Below are positions 34,155-37,752 of a stretch of DNA of 37,752 nt, one piece after another. The notes under the pieces are model-generated. The model had not been told where the DNA came from and did not search any database. It saw nothing but the letters and a program-made list of their open reading frames with translations. The stretch is from NCBI GenBank assembly GCA_025356275.1, contig JANXUK010000069.1:1-37752 (forward strand), given 5' to 3'. This DNA comes from Sphingomonadales bacterium. Lineage in GTDB: Bacteria > Pseudomonadota > Alphaproteobacteria > Sphingomonadales > Sphingomonadaceae. Numbering within the stretch: the stretch's first letter is position 1; the number at the start of each line of letters is the position of its first letter. The translations under genes and the position numbers were made by a program.

Positions 34155-34526
34155 ATGCCCACAATCAACCAGCTGATCCGCAAGGGTCGCGTGCCGCAGA
34201 AGGCCAAGTCCAAGGTTCCCGCGATGGAGCAGAACCCGCAGAAGCGCGGCGTCTGCACCCGCGTTTACACCACCACCCCGAAGAAGCCGAACTCGGCACT
34301 GCGCAAGGTCGCGAAAATTCGCCTGACCAACCAGCGCGAAGTCATCAGCTATATCCCGGGTGAGGGGCATAACCTTCAGGAGCACTCGGTCGTGCTGATC
34401 CGGGGCGGCCGTGTCCGCGATCTTCCCGGCGTGCGTTACCATGTGCTGCGCGGAGTTCTGGACACGCAGGGCGTCAAGAACCGCAAGCAGAGCCGCTCGA
34501 AATACGGCGCCAAGCGTCCGAAGTAA
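34155..34526 (+). CDS. rpsL: 30S ribosomal protein S12
   Basis: A 123-residue S12, a component of the decoding centre. [14 protein letters not shown] (with Lys43), [12 protein letters not shown] and [16 protein letters not shown] are typical. Residue 88 (Met = 1) is Arg; most bacteria have Lys there, and K88R-type change gives streptomycin resistance. GAGGTGA precedes the start. First gene of rpsL-rpsG-fusA-tuf. Confidence 0.98.
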   Translation: MPTINQLIRKGRVPQKAKSKVPAMEQNPQKRGVCTRVYTTTPKKPNSALRKVAKIRLTNQREVISYIPGEGHNLQEHSVVLIRGGRVRDLPGVRYHVLRGVLDTQGVKNRKQSRSKYGAKRPK

Positions 34527-34586
34527 GGTCGCTGAACCGGCCCCCGTGGGAGGGCCTGGACCGCGCTATTTTCCAAGGAATTCAAT

Positions 34587-35057
34587 ATGTCACGTCGTCG
34601 TCGCCCCGAGAAGCGGGAAATCCTGCCCGATCCCCAGTATGGTGATCTGATCCTGTCCAAATTTATGAACAACCTTATGTATGACGGCAAGAAGTCGACT
34701 GCCGAGAGCATCGTCTATGGCGCGATGACCACCATGCAGGTGCGTTCCAAGGCCGACCCGATCCAGCTGTTCCATGATGCGCTGAACAATGTGAAACCGC
34801 AGATCGAAGTGCGCAGCCGCCGCGTCGGTGGTGCGACCTATCAGGTGCCGGTTGAGGTCCGGGTGGAACGCGCACAGGCGCTGGCCATGCGATGGCTGAT
34901 CACCGCCGCGCGCAATCGCAGCGAGACGACGATGGTCGCGCGCCTTTCGGCCGAGCTGCTCGACGCCGCCAACAACCGCGGCAATGCGGTGAAGAAGCGC
35001 GAAGACACCCACCGCATGGCCGACGCCAACCGCGCGTTCAGCCACTACCGCTGGTAA
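34587..35057 (+). CDS. rpsG: 30S ribosomal protein S7
   Basis: A 156-residue S7, which starts assembly of the 30S head by binding the 3' domain of 16S r[19 protein letters not shown] and [28 protein letters not shown] and the C-terminal [21 protein letters not shown] are family hallmarks. AAGGAA precedes the ATG. 60 bases after rpsL, same operon. Confidence 0.98.
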   Translation: MSRRRRPEKREILPDPQYGDLILSKFMNNLMYDGKKSTAESIVYGAMTTMQVRSKADPIQLFHDALNNVKPQIEVRSRRVGGATYQVPVEVRVERAQALAMRWLITAARNRSETTMVARLSAELLDAANNRGNAVKKREDTHRMADANRAFSHYRW

Positions 35058-35072
35058 GACTTACGGCGTCGC

Positions 35073-35098
35073 GCCGGCTCCGTTTTTTCGGGGCTGGC
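35073..35098 (+). other. Hairpin between rpsG and fusA
   Basis: GCCGGCTCCG with CGGGGCTGGC (10 pairs, two wobbles) around TTTTTT. As the T-run sits in the loop it is not a standard terminator; it may be an RNase or regulatory site. Position 16 bases after rpsG. Confidence 0.5.
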
Positions 35099-35183
35099 GT
35101 CTCCACACCGTCACATTGATCACCATATGGGCGGGGCCCAGCCGCCATCGGCAAAGCCCCTCCCGCCTCCCGAGGAAATATTC

Positions 35184-37235
<2,052 letters not shown>

Positions 37236-37256
<21 letters not shown>

Positions 37257-37293
37257 CGACAGGCGGGGTCAAGGAGAAGCTTGCCTGACGGCA
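37236..37293 (+). repeat. Imperfect direct repeat of the fusA 3' end
   Basis: 26-base units at 37236-37261 and 37268-37293. Both encode VKEKLA-stop; they differ only at third codon positions and once after the stop. Confidence 0.85.
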
Positions 37294-37365
37294 AGGATCG
37301 GTCTAGGGGCGGCGCCTGATTCAGCCGGGCACCACCCCGCCGCCGATATCGCATTCACAACTACC

Positions 37366-37380
37366 CGCCAGATTCTGGCG
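37366..37380 (+). other. Small hairpin before tuf
   Basis: CGCCAG-att-CTGGCG, ending 17 bases before the tuf start, just before AAAAGAAGG. May affect translation; not a terminator. Confidence 0.5.
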
Positions 37381-37397
37381 AAAAGAAGGTTTGAACA

Positions 37398-37752
<355 letters not shown>

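Overview
The window reads as a chromosomal segment of an alphaproteobacterium, most likely a sphingomonad (Sphingomonadaceae or a close relative). The reasons are the high G+C content, the CckA and CpdR cell-cycle regulators, a GTTC-N7-GTTC SOS box in front of recA, a SapC protein, a eukaryotic-type NADP isocitrate dehydrogenase, promoters of the form TTGNNN-N16/17-TAANNN, and an S12 protein with Arg at position 88, which fits the streptomycin tolerance known for sphingomonads. No complete insertion sequence, prophage or CRISPR array is visible.

Layout. 1-1664: a MAPEG membrane protein and a threonine/serine dehydratase-like PLP enzyme on the minus strand. 1713-5924: a polyamine block with carboxy(nor)spermidine dehydrogenase, a broken DUF486 gene, carboxy(nor)spermidine decarboxylase and an ornithine/lysine decarboxylase; the last has a structured leader that looks like the alphaproteobacterial speF RNA motif. 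6150-13940: smpB, a DUF2062 membrane protein, cckA, recA and alaS, all on plus. 13999-17847, minus strand: a CPA2 antiporter, icd, tRNA-Val(GAC) and cpdR. 18165-19807: a small CxxC protein gene with a frameshift, an N-formylglutamate amidohydrolase, and a likely small RNA (19440-19540, minus) with its own promoter, hairpins and terminator. 19808-24905: sapC with a tandem operator-like array, a D-2-hydroxyacid dehydrogenase-type flavoenzyme, a secreted protein and a DEAD-box helicase. 24980-33741: a frameshifted ExbD-like gene, a UvrD/PcrA helicase, small secreted proteins, an MHS-type transporter, a pirin, an AT-richer orphan gene, a polysaccharide deacetylase, a half-size permease and a lipoprotein. 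33828-37752: the str operon rpsL-rpsG-fusA-tuf, with tuf cut by the right edge.

How the genes fit together. The decarboxylase makes putrescine; the dehydrogenase and the second decarboxylase would turn it into spermidine or a relative. CckA and CpdR belong to one phosphorelay (CckA-ChpT-CtrA/CpdR) that controls CtrA activity and ClpXP proteolysis. RecA and the UvrD-like helicase serve DNA repair. The str operon, AlaS, SmpB and the tRNA serve translation.

Most of the window is ordinary core chromosome. The parts worth a second look are non-coding: the speF-like leader, the suhB-like sRNA candidate, four copies of a large palindromic element whose stem shows a paired base change, a second repeat family with base-paired arms that differ completely between its two copies, and the 14-bp iterons before sapC. 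Three broken small genes and an echo of the fusA 3' end are also notable. I did not find a convincing new multi-gene system.
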